From: Bacteroidales bacterium
GTDB lineage: Bacteria; Bacteroidota; Bacteroidia; Bacteroidales; VadinHA17
Length of the DNA stretch: 64,000 bases
Direction: 5' to 3'
Assembly (NCBI GenBank): GCA_020201035.1
Contig: JAIVHO010000031.1
Location: 62,001 to 126,000 of the forward strand
The notes below the pieces were generated by a model. The model was not told the origin of the DNA and searched no databases. It worked only from the letters and a program-made list of their open reading frames with translations. How positions within the stretch are numbered: the first letter of the stretch is position 1; each line of letters starts with the position of its first letter. A program made the translations under genes and the position numbers. Positions 1 through 10,861 of the stretch are shown piece after piece.

Positions 1-2
1 GT

Positions 3-248
3 CCTTTTCTCACATCGCTCTCAACCTACACCGCTTTAAAATATATTGATGCGTCAAAATCCACGATTGTACAGAGTTCGAAGGGACTTTTTGTTACCAT
101 TGGTGCATGGATATATTTCAACTCAATCCCGGAAGGTTTTCAGGTAATTGGCGGACTGCTTACAATTATTGGGATAGTGGTTCTGATAACTGCACGTGAG
201 CACGGGGTTGAAAAGAAAGGGACCGTCATTACTGAACGGCCCCTCTGA
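3..248 (+). CDS. EamA/DMT-family transporter, C-terminal fragment (truncated by window start)
   Basis: Open frame from base 3 to TGA 246-248: PFLTSLSTYTALKYIDASKSTIVQSSKGLFVTIGAWIYFNSIPEGFQVIGGLLTIIGIVVLITAREHGVEKK..., typical last two TM helices of an EamA transporter. Confidence 0.7.
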   Translation, partial: PFLTSLSTYTALKYIDASKSTIVQSSKGLFVTIGAWIYFNSIPEGFQVIGGLLTIIGIVVLITAREHGVEKKGTVITERPL

Positions 249-298
249 TTATTCTCCGACTGGCATATGCCAGACCTTATTGTTGTTTAATAGCCCTA

Positions 299-2446
299 TT
301 ACTCTTTAATACCTGCAAGATCAAGCATAAAGGCGTACTCCAGAGCTGTGGTACGCAACCTCTCAAAACGTCCTGAGGCACCACCGTGTCCGGCATCCAT
401 ATTACACTTCATAATCAGTATGTTATCATCTGTTTTCATATCCCTTAGTTTTGCAACCCATTTTGCCGGCTCCCAGTATTGAACCTGTGAGTCCCAGTAA
501 CCTGTGGTAACCAGTATATTGGGATAGTCCATCTCCTTAACCTGATCGTAAGGTGAATAGGAGAGCATATAATCATAGTAGACCTTTTCACGCGGATCGC
601 CCCACTCGTCCCACTCAAATGTGGTGAGGGGGATAGTCGGGTCGAGCATTGTGGTCACTACATCCACAAAGGGTACTCCGGCAACCACTCCGCGATAGAG
701 ATCCGGCCGCATATTCACTATCGCACCCATCAGAAGTCCTCCGGCGCTTCCTCCCCTTGCAAAAAGAAGATCGGTCGTCGTATAGTCATTATCCACAAGG
801 TACTGTGCACAATCATTAAAATCGGTAAAGGTATTGATCTTGTTGAGCAGTTTTCCATCTTCATACCACGCTCTTCCCATCTCACTGCCGCCCCTGATAT
901 GTGCAAGTGCATACACAAAACCACGATCAAGCAGGCTCAGGACGCTGGAGTTAAAGGAGGGGTCGGTGGAACTTCCGTATGATCCGTATGCATAAAGCAA
1001 CAGAGGAGCTGTTCCATCCTTTTCAAAACCCTTACGGTATACCATAGAAACCGGAACCTGTGTTCCATCGGTTGCAGTTACCCATATCCTTTCAGATTCA
1101 TAATTCTCCTTATCAAAATCACCAAGTACCTCAACCTCCTTCATAATGGTTTTCTCCTTTGTGTCCATATTGAAATCTATAACCGAGGAAGGAGTGGTAA
1201 GAGAAGTATAGTTATATCTCAGGATTTTTGAATCAGGCTCCCTGTTATCACCCGGTCGGGCCGTATATACCTCCTCGCCAAAATCTATATAGTAGTCGGA
1301 AGTACCGTTATATGACATCACCCGTATATTATTGAGGGCATTCATACGTTCACTGAGCACCAGGTAATCATTAAAAAGAGTGAAGCCCTGAAGCAGAACA
1401 TCCTCCCTGTGAGGAATAAACTCTGACCAGTTATCCCTGAGTGTTGGTTGTTCAGGAACCCTCATAAGCTTGAAATTCTCTGCTTCGTCCGTATTTGTCA
1501 TTACGTAGAATGAGTTCCCTATATGATCAACAGAATACTCATGATCTGCCTCTCGCGGATTGAACACCTCAAAATCACCTCCCGGATTATCTGTTTTCAG
1601 TATTCTGGCCTCGGTTGAGAGTGTCTGACTTGAAAAGATGACAAAATATTTCTCGCTGGTAGTAAGATAAATACCTGTACTGAACTCTTCATCGGACTCA
1701 AAAAATACTGTTTCATCATTCTCTTGTGAATCACCAAGTTTATGCCGCATTATCTTATCAGACCTGAGTGTTTCAAAATCTTTTCCAGTATAAAATAGTG
1801 TCTCGTTATCGGGAGCCCATACCACGCTTCCTGTGGTATTGGAAAGAGTATCATCAAGCTTCTCTCCTGTCTCCAGATTTACAAAATGGATATCATACCT
1901 GCGCCTGCTTAAATAGTCAACTCCATAGGCCATGATCTTGTTATCCATGCTTATTCGCGGTGACGTAACGTTGCAGTAACTCTTTCCCTCTGCCAGGATG
2001 TTCACATCTATAAGCAACTCCTCTTCTGCTTCAGGTGCATCCTTTTTCCTGTAATAAACGGGATATTCCTTACCTTCGGAATACTTTGTATAGTAATAAT
2101 AGCCGTTCTCAAGGGCGGGCACTGACTCGTCATCCTGCTTTATCCTTCCAACTATCTCGTTGAACAGATTCTCCTGAAGCTCTTCTGCATCAGCCATTAC
2201 AGACTCCAGATATGCATTTTCAGCATTCAGGTAACTGAGCACCTTACTGGATTGCTCATCAGGGGTTTCTGCACCCTTTTGCTCATCACTGAGCCTCATC
2301 CAGTAATAGTTATCAATACGTGTATCTCCATGGCTGACAAGATCATGAGGATTTTTTTCAGCCACGGGGGGAGTAACCTTACCCCGGTCAGAACAACCTG
2401 CAAAAAGCAGCGTGATGATTAATAAAGAAAGAATTGATCTTTTCAT
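299..2446 (-). CDS. ptrB: S9 family prolyl oligopeptidase / oligopeptidase B-like, lipoprotein signal
   Basis: PHDLVSHGDTRIDNYYWMR N-terminus, catalytic GGSAGGLLMG, C-terminal HGG; LLFAGCSD lipobox. Confidence 0.88.
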   Translation of the reverse strand: MKRSILSLLIITLLFAGCSDRGKVTPPVAEKNPHDLVSHGDTRIDNYYWMRLSDEQKGAETPDEQSSKVLSYLNAENAYLESVMADAEELQENLFNEIVGRIKQDDESVPALENGYYYYTKYSEGKEYPVYYRKKDAPEAEEELLIDVNILAEGKSYCNVTSPRISMDNKIMAYGVDYLSRRRYDIHFVNLETGEKLDDTLSNTTGSVVWAPDNETLFYTGKDFETLRSDKIMRHKLGDSQENDETVFFESDEEFSTGIYLTTSEKYFVIFSSQTLSTEARILKTDNPGGDFEVFNPREADHEYSVDHIGNSFYVMTNTDEAENFKLMRVPEQPTLRDNWSEFIPHREDVLLQGFTLFNDYLVLSERMNALNNIRVMSYNGTSDYYIDFGEEVYTARPGDNREPDSKILRYNYTSLTTPSSVIDFNMDTKEKTIMKEVEVLGDFDKENYESERIWVTATDGTQVPVSMVYRKGFEKDGTAPLLLYAYGSYGSSTDPSFNSSVLSLLDRGFVYALAHIRGGSEMGRAWYEDGKLLNKINTFTDFNDCAQYLVDNDYTTTDLLFARGGSAGGLLMGAIVNMRPDLYRGVVAGVPFVDVVTTMLDPTIPLTTFEWDEWGDPREKVYYDYMLSYSPYDQVKEMDYPNILVTTGYWDSQVQYWEPAKWVAKLRDMKTDDNILIMKCNMDAGHGGASGRFERLRTTALEYAFMLDLAGIKE

Positions 2447-2488
2447 AAATATCTGGTTTTGGATTAAGATGTTGAATATACAAAAAAA

Positions 2489-4660
2489 TCAGTTATTTGA
2501 CGCCTCACGCTCAATATCTTTCATTGAGAGTTCTATTCTGTTGCGGTTAAAATCCACGCCTGTTATTTTTACTGTTACATGCTGATGCAGCTTAACCACC
2601 TCTGACGGATCCTTAACAAACCTGTTGCTCATCTGTGATATATGCACCAGGCCATCATGCTTGACCCCGATATCCACAAACGCCCCGAATCTGGTAATAT
2701 TTGTTACAATACCCGGTACTACCATCCCCTCCTTCACATCATCAATTGATCTTATATCTGCAAATCTGAACTCCTTTATCCTGCTTCGGGGATCCCGTCC
2801 CGGCTTACCAAGTTCCTGCATAATATCGGTCAGGGTGGGTAATCCCGTGGCGCCGTCTACATATCCTTTAATATCTATCTTACTGCGCAGCTCATCGCTC
2901 TGCATCAGCTCCGCCACTGTCGAATTAATATTCCTTGCCATCCGCTCTACTATCGGGTAACTTTCCGGATGAACGGCACTATGGTCGAGCGGATTAATAC
3001 CATTACGTATCCTGAGAAATCCTGCGCTTTGCTCAAAAGCCTTTTCTCCCATCCTTTTTACCTTTTTCAACTCATTGCGTGACCTGAAGGGACCGTTTTC
3101 ATTTCTGTAATCTACAATATTGGCGGCCAGCCCTGGGCCCAGTCCGGATACATAAGTGAGCAGATGCCTGCTGGCTGTATTCACCTCCACTCCCACCGCA
3201 TTAACGCAGCTAATAACAACATCATCAAGCGCACTCTTGAGCCGGGGCTGGTCAACATCATGCTGGTACTGCCCCACCCCTATTGAACGGGGGTCAATTT
3301 TAACAAGCTCAGCAAGAGGATCGGTAAGCCTCCTTCCTATGGAAACCGAACCCCGTACCGTAACATCATAATCAGGAAACTCGTCCCGGGCCACCTTTGA
3401 GGCCGAATAGACTGATGCACCGGCTTCACTTACAACATAAACCTCTATATCGCGGTCAAACCTTATAAAGCGGATCAGATCCTCTGTCTCCCTGCTGGCT
3501 GTACCATTACCTATAGCAATAGCTTCAATCCTGTATGAATCTACAAGGGTTGATATCTTTTTAACCGAAAGTGCTGTTTCATTCCTGGGCGGATGAGGAT
3601 ATATTGTCTCGTTATGCAGAAGCATCCCCTGCCTGTCGAGGCAAACCACCTTGCAACCTGTGCGGTACCCAGGGTCTATTGCCAGCACGCTTTTCTCTCC
3701 CAGCGGAGGAGCAAGCAACAGCTGACGAAGGTTTTCCCTGAACACATCTATTGCCTCCCTGTCAGCACGTTCCTTAACAAGGTTTCTGAACTCGGTCTCC
3801 ATTGCCGGGGCTAGCAATCTCTTCCACGAATCACCTGCTGCCTCCCTCACCTGGGAGGAGGAGGGATGGCGCGATTTTACAAAATGGGATGAAAGCAGTT
3901 CAACAGCCTGATCATCATCAACCGTAATATGCAGCTTCAGCATTCCCTCATCCTCTCCCCTTCTCATTGCAAGATACCTGTGGCCCGGTATTTTGCGCAG
4001 TGCTTCCTGCCATTCGAAATAGTCGCTGAACTTTGCTCCTTCCTCCTCTTTGCCCTTAACCACCTTTGAAACTATTCCTGCCTCCCTTTCAAAGAGTCGC
4101 CTTATCCTTTTTCTCGAAGTCTCATCCTCATTGATTATCTCGGCAATTATATCCCTTGCACCTTGCAGTGCCTGGTCAACAGATCTAATATCATCATTCA
4201 GAAAACCTTCAGCCATCAAAGCCACATCACCTGCTTCCTGCTTCAAAAGCATTATTGCCAGCGGTTCCAGTCCATTCTCCCTTGCCATTGAGGCTTTGGT
4301 TCGTCTCTTTGGCCTGTAGGGAAGATAGATATCCTCAAGCTCGGTAATTGTAACAGCCTCAGCAATCCTGGCGTTAAGCTCAGGGGTCATTACCCCCTGC
4401 TCCTCCATGGACTTTACAATAGCTTCACGCCTCTTATCTGTCTCAACCAGTTTACCATACTCCTCCTTTATATGGGCAATCTGCACTTCATCCAGACTGC
4501 CGGTCATCTCCTTGCGGTATCGGCTGATAAAGGGAATTGTTGCCCCGTCATCAATAAGCCGTACGGTATTCTCCACCTGCCACAGGTGGTGCCCCAGTCT
4601 CTCCGCAATAATTTTAAAATATTTCTCTTTATCCATATGCTTTAATAAATCCTGCATCAT
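2489..4660 (-). CDS. tex: Tex family RNA-binding transcriptional accessory protein
   Basis: Tex N-terminal IPFISRYRKE, YqgF-like LAIDPGYRTGCK, HhH, C-terminal S1 domain GMVVPGIVTNITRFGAFVDIGVKHDGLVHISQ. Confidence 0.93.
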   Translation of the reverse strand: MMQDLLKHMDKEKYFKIIAERLGHHLWQVENTVRLIDDGATIPFISRYRKEMTGSLDEVQIAHIKEEYGKLVETDKRREAIVKSMEEQGVMTPELNARIAEAVTITELEDIYLPYRPKRRTKASMARENGLEPLAIMLLKQEAGDVALMAEGFLNDDIRSVDQALQGARDIIAEIINEDETSRKRIRRLFEREAGIVSKVVKGKEEEGAKFSDYFEWQEALRKIPGHRYLAMRRGEDEGMLKLHITVDDDQAVELLSSHFVKSRHPSSSQVREAAGDSWKRLLAPAMETEFRNLVKERADREAIDVFRENLRQLLLAPPLGEKSVLAIDPGYRTGCKVVCLDRQGMLLHNETIYPHPPRNETALSVKKISTLVDSYRIEAIAIGNGTASRETEDLIRFIRFDRDIEVYVVSEAGASVYSASKVARDEFPDYDVTVRGSVSIGRRLTDPLAELVKIDPRSIGVGQYQHDVDQPRLKSALDDVVISCVNAVGVEVNTASRHLLTYVSGLGPGLAANIVDYRNENGPFRSRNELKKVKRMGEKAFEQSAGFLRIRNGINPLDHSAVHPESYPIVERMARNINSTVAELMQSDELRSKIDIKGYVDGATGLPTLTDIMQELGKPGRDPRSRIKEFRFADIRSIDDVKEGMVVPGIVTNITRFGAFVDIGVKHDGLVHISQMSNRFVKDPSEVVKLHQHVTVKITGVDFNRNRIELSMKDIEREASNN

Positions 4661-4749
4661 ACTGCCGGGACATTTATGCTCGTCTCGGCGTAAACCTGCT
4701 GTCTATCAATTCAATCTCTGCTGATTATCAGTCATTATACTGCTGATTA

Positions 4750-5934
4750 TCAGTCTACACTAAGCACCAGCCCCTTCAGATACTCACTCTCCGGATGGTA
4801 AATATTAACCGGATGATCCCCGGGCTGTGTCAGCTGGTGAATAATCCTGACTTTCCTCCCCGTATTTGCTGCTGCTGCAAAAACAGATTTTCTGAAATTT
4901 TCCCTTGACACCACCTGTGAACAGCTGAATGTGAATATCACACCTCCCGGCTCAATCTTCTCTATAGCCTTCATATTAAGTCTTTTGTAGCCCTGCAGTG
5001 CATTATGCAGCACATTACCGTGCTTTGCGAATGCCGGAGGATCCAGGATCATCAGATCATAACGTTCAGGTGCATTACCGAGATATTCGAATGCATCCGC
5101 CACAAGCGAACGGTGCCTGTCAGAGCCGGGAAAATTAAGCTCAACATTAAGATCAGCCATCTCCATTGCCCGTGCCGATACATCTACCGTATCAACTGAC
5201 AGAGCATTCCTCAGGGCATAAACCGAGAATCCTCCCGTATAACCGAACAGGTTAAGCACCCTTTTCCCTTCAGAATACTCACCCAGCAGTCTGCGGTTCT
5301 CCCTCTGATCAATAAAAAACCCGGTCTTCTGACCGTTTACCCAATCGACACGAAACCTGTTCCCATATTCGGTGACAACATTCTCTTCGGCACTGCCGGC
5401 AATAAAGCCCTCAACCGCCGTAACTCCTGAACTGCCGGGCAGACTCTTTTCACTCTTGTCATATACTGCTGTAACCGGAAACCATCTGTTCACCATCAGG
5501 ATACCGGCTATCTCATTCCTTATCCTGTGGAAACCCATGGAGTGTGCCTGAATTACCGCAACACCATTATAATAGTCAATAATAAGTCCCGGCAGATTAT
5601 CTCCCTCTCCATGAATAAGTCGCATCAGATTGGTATCGCCGCTCTTAACAAACGGAAGGTGGCTTCTGTACCGCAAAGCATCATCTATCCGCTTTTCAAT
5701 AAGGGATATCCCGGTCTCCTCCCTAACAAAGGAGAGTATACGAATCATAATGGATCCTGACTGGTAGTGACCGGTTGCCAGAAAATTATCGTGATTGTCG
5801 AACACCTCTACCATATCTCCCTCCTGCGGTTTTCCGTATATCTTTTTTATTGCACCCGAGAATATCCAGGGGTGATAGCGACGAACCGACTGGTCCTTAC
5901 CTGATTTGAGGGTTATCTTTACTAATTCCATCAA
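4750..5934 (-). CDS. class I SAM-dependent rRNA (cytosine) methyltransferase, RlmI-like
   Basis: PUA N-terminus (HPWIFSGAI), QKTGFFIDQRENR, VLNLFGYTGGFSVYA, LDPPAFAK. Confidence 0.9.
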   Translation of the reverse strand: MMELVKITLKSGKDQSVRRYHPWIFSGAIKKIYGKPQEGDMVEVFDNHDNFLATGHYQSGSIMIRILSFVREETGISLIEKRIDDALRYRSHLPFVKSGDTNLMRLIHGEGDNLPGLIIDYYNGVAVIQAHSMGFHRIRNEIAGILMVNRWFPVTAVYDKSEKSLPGSSGVTAVEGFIAGSAEENVVTEYGNRFRVDWVNGQKTGFFIDQRENRRLLGEYSEGKRVLNLFGYTGGFSVYALRNALSVDTVDVSARAMEMADLNVELNFPGSDRHRSLVADAFEYLGNAPERYDLMILDPPAFAKHGNVLHNALQGYKRLNMKAIEKIEPGGVIFTFSCSQVVSRENFRKSVFAAAANTGRKVRIIHQLTQPGDHPVNIYHPESEYLKGLVLSVD

Positions 5935-5944
5935 CTATAGTTAT

Positions 5945-6571
5945 TTATAGATTATCTTCCCCTGACAGGAGACTGCTTTCTACCAGTTTATCATATATCT
6001 GCAGCGAAATCCAGGCATCGGTAGCGGCATATATCTTCTGAGCCTGTGTGAGAGTCGGGTTTTCCCAGTTGGTTACCTGTTGCCTCTTTGATATTGTAGA
6101 ACCCAGGATGATAGCGCTCAGCTTTTTAAGTCCCGCACTGTTGATACCGTACTCCTTTACCATATCCTGCAGCTCAATAAATCCGGACGGTGTAAACTTT
6201 CGCAGCTTTTGCAAAGCCTTTATATCATCATGTATTGCAACCCCGATCTTGGCAATCCCGGGGTTTGCCAGAATGGCAGCCACCTGCTGTGGCAAACCAG
6301 TCATATTAAGTCTGAAAAGGTATGCCTTATTACCGGCAGACAACTGAAGCAGTGAAACGTCATATTTCTGTCCCTTTTTAAAGGCGGGTCTTGTCTCCGT
6401 ATCAAATCCCAAACGGGTGTATCTTCCAAGATCAGTTACGGCAGACTTAACATCCTTATCATTATCAATACAGAAGATCTTTCCCTCAAAAGCAATTTTA
6501 TCATACCCGATAAGTTCCTGCTTACTCACTTCCGGTCTGAATCCCTCATTATTATAATCCGTCATCTTCAT
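5945..6571 (-). CDS. 3'-5' exonuclease (RNase D / DnaQ-like fold)
   Basis: LGFDTETRP, IGVAIHDDIKAL, YAATDAWISLQIYDKL exonuclease motifs. Confidence 0.88.
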   Translation of the reverse strand: MKMTDYNNEGFRPEVSKQELIGYDKIAFEGKIFCIDNDKDVKSAVTDLGRYTRLGFDTETRPAFKKGQKYDVSLLQLSAGNKAYLFRLNMTGLPQQVAAILANPGIAKIGVAIHDDIKALQKLRKFTPSGFIELQDMVKEYGINSAGLKKLSAIILGSTISKRQQVTNWENPTLTQAQKIYAATDAWISLQIYDKLVESSLLSGEDNL

Positions 6572-7184
6572 TCTCCCTCATTTCTCTCATTCTTTTTGTA
6601 ATTATCCAGTCAGAAGTATCTATATCTTCCTGGTCACCATCAGCTGTTCTGTTTTTAGTTCCTATTAATCCAGGATTTTTCATGGCATCATGAATTGCCC
6701 TTATAGTTACTACAACCTTACGTCCCCAGCTTAGACGGAAGTTTTCAAGACACTGCCAGAGGGCATCATTCATAATCTCTGAAGTACCTATATTATAGGC
6801 CACCAGGAAATCCTTAAGATCCTGGAAGATATCCGCCATGTTCTCAGCAATACTTCCTGATACTACTCCCCCCACCGGTGTCTCTTCCGGACCCGGAACA
6901 TCAATGTAATCGTTTGCCTCACCAAGCATCTTAAGAATTGACTGTTCAACGGCTGTCCACTCCTCCTCTGCGACAAATGTCTCAACCGGGTCTGTCAGTA
7001 AAGGATCAAAATCCCTTATAAGAAGTGTCTTGTAATAGAGTAAAGGCAGGAGCTTCTGCTGCACTGCAAGAAACTTAACACCCTCTGAGCCTGCACCCTC
7101 ACTGCATATACGGCAATATTCATTAGCCACAGCAGTAAATTCAATAACCTCTCTTGAGTATACCAGTTCTTCCAAATCCGCCAT
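6552..7184 (-). CDS. DUF5063-like conserved protein; 20 nt overlap with the following exonuclease gene
   Basis: Acidic ~210 aa ORF overlapping the exonuclease start; consistent with DUF5063 family (recalled, not searched). Confidence 0.65.
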   Translation of the reverse strand: MADLEELVYSREVIEFTAVANEYCRICSEGAGSEGVKFLAVQQKLLPLLYYKTLLIRDFDPLLTDPVETFVAEEEWTAVEQSILKMLGEANDYIDVPGPEETPVGGVVSGSIAENMADIFQDLKDFLVAYNIGTSEIMNDALWQCLENFRLSWGRKVVVTIRAIHDAMKNPGLIGTKNRTADGDQEDIDTSDWIITKRMREMRENEDDGL

Positions 7185-7277
7185 ATCCTGTAATATTTTA
7201 GCACAAAACTACTCATTTCCCCGGGAGAAAGCAGAAATTTTAAGAAGTGAAATAAAGCCACAGGGAAACAACGTCTT

Positions 7278-9200
7278 CTATTTCTCATGGTTCCAGGTGA
7301 GCCTGTTAGCGCTGCTGCTGATAAGCTTATCATGATCAAGGAGCCATCTGACAACCTTCAGATTATCCTCCTCGTCACCTTCAATCTTTGACATAAGTGT
7401 CACCATATCAGGATTATCTCTTTCTACAATCTCCCTCACTCTTGAAAGGATAAGATCAAATTCATATTTACTGAGATCAAGTTCATTTCTGTTAAGGCAC
7501 ACATCACAGTGTCCGCATCTTGCCGTCTCCTCACCAAAGTACTCAAGCAGCATAGATGCTCTGCACCTGGTATTTGAAGTAACATACTCAATCATTTTTT
7601 CAAGCCTCTCCTGAAACCGGGATCTCACCTCAATATAATTTTCCGGAGTAATAAGGAGCGACTTCCGGGGCAGCCGTTCTTCAGTGAAGATGATCATGGC
7701 ACTCTTCTTCCCGGGTATATATCTGATTATATCCTGATTACTCAGATGAACCATAAAATTATATATCTGATCCCTTGCAAGTCCCGATTTTTTCGAAAGA
7801 AACTCTTCATTAACAGGTACAAATTCACTGAAAAGCCCGGTATATGACCTCAGGATCAGTTTAATAAACCCATCAAGTGATGCATTGGCAACCTGGAACC
7901 TGTAAAGATCATCCCTGCTTACAACAAAGTTAACCCTGGAGGGATTATTAATCTCTTCTGTAAGTTCAATATAACCCTCCCTTTCGAGGAACTTAATACT
8001 GTTGTAAACCTCTGCCACCTGCAGCCGGTAGTGGGTAACAAATTTTTCAAGGCTGAAATCATATATACCATTCTTTCCGGCACCAACAGGAATCTGCAGA
8101 AAATTGCACAGGAGTTCATAAATATCCTTAATCCTGTCAGGTGGGGGGAATGATACCCTGATCCTGTCACGGGCTCTTGATATATCTGCCTTGCTGTAAA
8201 TAAGAACAGCCCATGAAGGTTTACCGTCACGACCGGCCCTGCCGCTCTCCTGAAAGTACGATTCAATGGAATCGGGAATATCCCAATGCAATACAAACCG
8301 CACATCAGCTTTATCAATGCCCATTCCGAAGGCATTTGTGGCAATCATAACCCTCACTCTTCCGCCAATCCAGTCGAGTTGCCTCTGATGCCTTGTTTCC
8401 GGAGGAAGTCCTGCATGGTAGTAGGTAGCCTGTATATTCTCCTTTACCAGCATGGCAGCTATCTCTGCTGATCTCTTTCTGCTCCTGACATAAACAATCC
8501 CTGATCCCGCTACCCTGGAAAGTGTTTTCAGCAGATATGACTCCTTATCCTCAATCTCCCTGACCAGATATGTAAGGTTTCTCCGCTCATACCCTGTTTT
8601 AAAGACATTCTTTGTTTTGAAACGAAGCTTATCAACTATATCTTCAACCACCTTCGGAGTTGCAGTTGCGGTGAGCGCCAGAAAGGGAACTTCCTTAGGT
8701 ATTACATCCCTTAGTGAGGATATCTTCAGGTAGGATGGCCTGAAATCATATCCCCATTGCGAAATACAATGAGCTTCATCTATGGCTACCAGTGATACAT
8801 TCATACGTGCCACCCTGTTACGAAATACTTCTGAACCAATCCGTTCAGGTGATATATAGAGAAATTTATAATCACCGTATATACAATTATCAAGGCTGAT
8901 ACTGATCTCATCCTTCATCATACCGGTATGAATCACCATTGCCCGTATATCCATGCTCAGGAGCCTGTCAACCTGATCCTTCATCAGTGCAATCAGCGGA
9001 GAGACAACTATACATATACCTTCACAGGCAAGAGCAGGAACCTGAAAGGTGATTGACTTCCCTCCCCCGGTAGGCATCAGTCCCAGAGTATCATTACCTG
9101 ACATAACAGAACTGATTATCTCCTCCTGCAAAGGCCTGAAAGAAGAGAAACCCCAGTATTTTGTTAAAATCTTCCTGTATCTGTCAAGACCATCCATCAA
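7278..9200 (-). CDS. recQ: RecQ-family ATP-dependent DNA helicase
   Basis: LMPTGGGKSITFQVPAL, DEAHCISQWGYDFRPSY, ATNAFGMGIDKADVRFVLHWDIP, ESGRAGRDGKPS, C-terminal CGHCDVC zinc site. Confidence 0.95.
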   Translation of the reverse strand: MMDGLDRYRKILTKYWGFSSFRPLQEEIISSVMSGNDTLGLMPTGGGKSITFQVPALACEGICIVVSPLIALMKDQVDRLLSMDIRAMVIHTGMMKDEISISLDNCIYGDYKFLYISPERIGSEVFRNRVARMNVSLVAIDEAHCISQWGYDFRPSYLKISSLRDVIPKEVPFLALTATATPKVVEDIVDKLRFKTKNVFKTGYERRNLTYLVREIEDKESYLLKTLSRVAGSGIVYVRSRKRSAEIAAMLVKENIQATYYHAGLPPETRHQRQLDWIGGRVRVMIATNAFGMGIDKADVRFVLHWDIPDSIESYFQESGRAGRDGKPSWAVLIYSKADISRARDRIRVSFPPPDRIKDIYELLCNFLQIPVGAGKNGIYDFSLEKFVTHYRLQVAEVYNSIKFLEREGYIELTEEINNPSRVNFVVSRDDLYRFQVANASLDGFIKLILRSYTGLFSEFVPVNEEFLSKKSGLARDQIYNFMVHLSNQDIIRYIPGKKSAMIIFTEERLPRKSLLITPENYIEVRSRFQERLEKMIEYVTSNTRCRASMLLEYFGEETARCGHCDVCLNRNELDLSKYEFDLILSRVREIVERDNPDMVTLMSKIEGDEEDNLKVVRWLLDHDKLISSSANRLTWNHEK

Positions 9201-9335
9201 TTATTGATTTTCGGAGTTTATAAATCCTGCTGCGGAAAATATGAAAGGGCATTAACAAAAATAACAACTGTAATCCAATTTCAGACAACAAGTTAAAAAT
9301 AAAAGATGTGGCTTCAGCCCATGCTCATTTTTTTG

Positions 9336-9343
9336 TATCTTTG
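9336..9343 (+). promoter_or_regulatory. Bacteroidetes-type -7 element (TAnnTTTG) upstream of guaB
   Basis: TATCTTTG 28 nt before ATG 9371; no clear -33 TTTG at ideal spacing. Confidence 0.4.
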
Positions 9344-9370
9344 GCAATCAAAATTTTAACTTGTCAGGTT

Positions 9371-10837
9371 ATGTCATTTATAGAGGATAAAATAGAACTT
9401 GAGGGCATTACATTTGATGATGTCCTGCTGATACCAACATATTCAAATGTTCTGCCCAGGCAGGTAGATCTCACTACCAGGTTCTCGAGGAATATTAAGC
9501 TGAATACGCCAATCGTTTCTGCCGCAATGGATACAGTCACAGAGGCAGATATGGCCATTGCCATTGCCAGGGAAGGAGGCATCGGTGTTATTCACAAAAA
9601 TATGTCTATCGAGAAACAGGCAGCTCAGGTCAGAAAAGTAAAAAGGGCGGAGAATGTAATGATTCTTGACCCTGTAACCATTCATCCTGATGCTACCGTG
9701 GGTGATGCACTGGGTATGATGCGTGAGTTCAAAATAGGTGGCATTCCTGTAATTGATGATAACAGGGTTCTTCTGGGCATTGTAACAAACCGTGATCTCA
9801 GGTTTGAGAAGATTGAGAACAAAAAGATATCAGAGATAATGACTACAGGTCTTATCACTACCAATCAGGCCGCAGATCTCGTTGATGCCGCCGCCATACT
9901 CCAGAATCATAAGATTGAGAAACTTCCTATTATTGATGATAAGGGTAAACTGGTAGGTCTGATTACCTATAAGGATATAACCAAAACTAAGGACAGGCCG
10001 CTTTCGGCTAAAGACAGTAAAGGAAGACTGAGAGTGGCTGCAGCTCTGGGCATAGCTGCTGATACCGTTGAGAGGGCAAATGCTCTTGTGCATGAGAATG
10101 TGGATGCCCTGGTTATAGATACCGCCCATGCTCATACTGAAAACGTTATTAAAATTCTACGGATAATTAAAAAAGAGCATCCGGGCACGGATATTGTTGT
10201 CGGGAACATTGGAACGGCAGAGGCAGCAAGAATGCTGGCGGCCGAAGGCGCTGATGCTATAAAGGTTGGAATCGGGCCAGGTTCAATTTGCACTACCAGA
10301 GTGGTTGCAGGTGTAGGAATACCCCAACTATCTGCTATCTATGAAGTGGCAAGGGAGGTCAGGGAACTGGGTATACCTGTTATTGCTGACGGAGGCATCA
10401 GGTACTCAGGAGATATTGTAAAGGCAATTGCAGCAGGAGCAGATACCATTATGGCAGGTTCACTCTTTGCCGGTGTGGAAGAATCACCTGGTGAGACAAT
10501 AATATATAACGGTCGAAAGTTTAAATCTTATCGGGGTATGGGATCGATTGAGGCTATGCAGGAAGGATCAAAAGACAGGTATTTTCAGGATATTGAAGAT
10601 GATATAAAAAAGCTTGTACCCGAGGGAATAGCTGCCAGGGTTCCTTACAAGGGAACGCTTAATGAGGTTATATACCAGCTTACGGGCGGACTGAGAGCCG
10701 GGATGGGATATTGCGGATCTGCCACCATAGAGAAGCTTAAGGAAGCCAGATTTGTAAGGATTACACATTCAGGCATAATTGAAAGTCACCCTCATGATGT
10801 GACCATTACAAGGGAAGCACCAAACTACAGCAGATAA
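9371..10837 (+). CDS. guaB: IMP dehydrogenase (start moved from 9308 to ATG 9371)
   Basis: [20 protein letters not shown], two CBS domains, [17 protein letters not shown] catalytic loop; TATCTTTG promoter motif lies inside the longer ORF call. Confidence 0.95.
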   Translation: MSFIEDKIELEGITFDDVLLIPTYSNVLPRQVDLTTRFSRNIKLNTPIVSAAMDTVTEADMAIAIAREGGIGVIHKNMSIEKQAAQVRKVKRAENVMILDPVTIHPDATVGDALGMMREFKIGGIPVIDDNRVLLGIVTNRDLRFEKIENKKISEIMTTGLITTNQAADLVDAAAILQNHKIEKLPIIDDKGKLVGLITYKDITKTKDRPLSAKDSKGRLRVAAALGIAADTVERANALVHENVDALVIDTAHAHTENVIKILRIIKKEHPGTDIVVGNIGTAEAARMLAAEGADAIKVGIGPGSICTTRVVAGVGIPQLSAIYEVAREVRELGIPVIADGGIRYSGDIVKAIAAGADTIMAGSLFAGVEESPGETIIYNGRKFKSYRGMGSIEAMQEGSKDRYFQDIEDDIKKLVPEGIAARVPYKGTLNEVIYQLTGGLRAGMGYCGSATIEKLKEARFVRITHSGIIESHPHDVTITREAPNYSR

Positions 10838-10861
10838 AGTTTCCCGCAAAGAGAGGAAAAA

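Noticed and set aside
7016-7354. 112-aa minus-strand ORF between RecQ and DUF5063
   Set aside because: Overlaps both better-supported genes in another frame.
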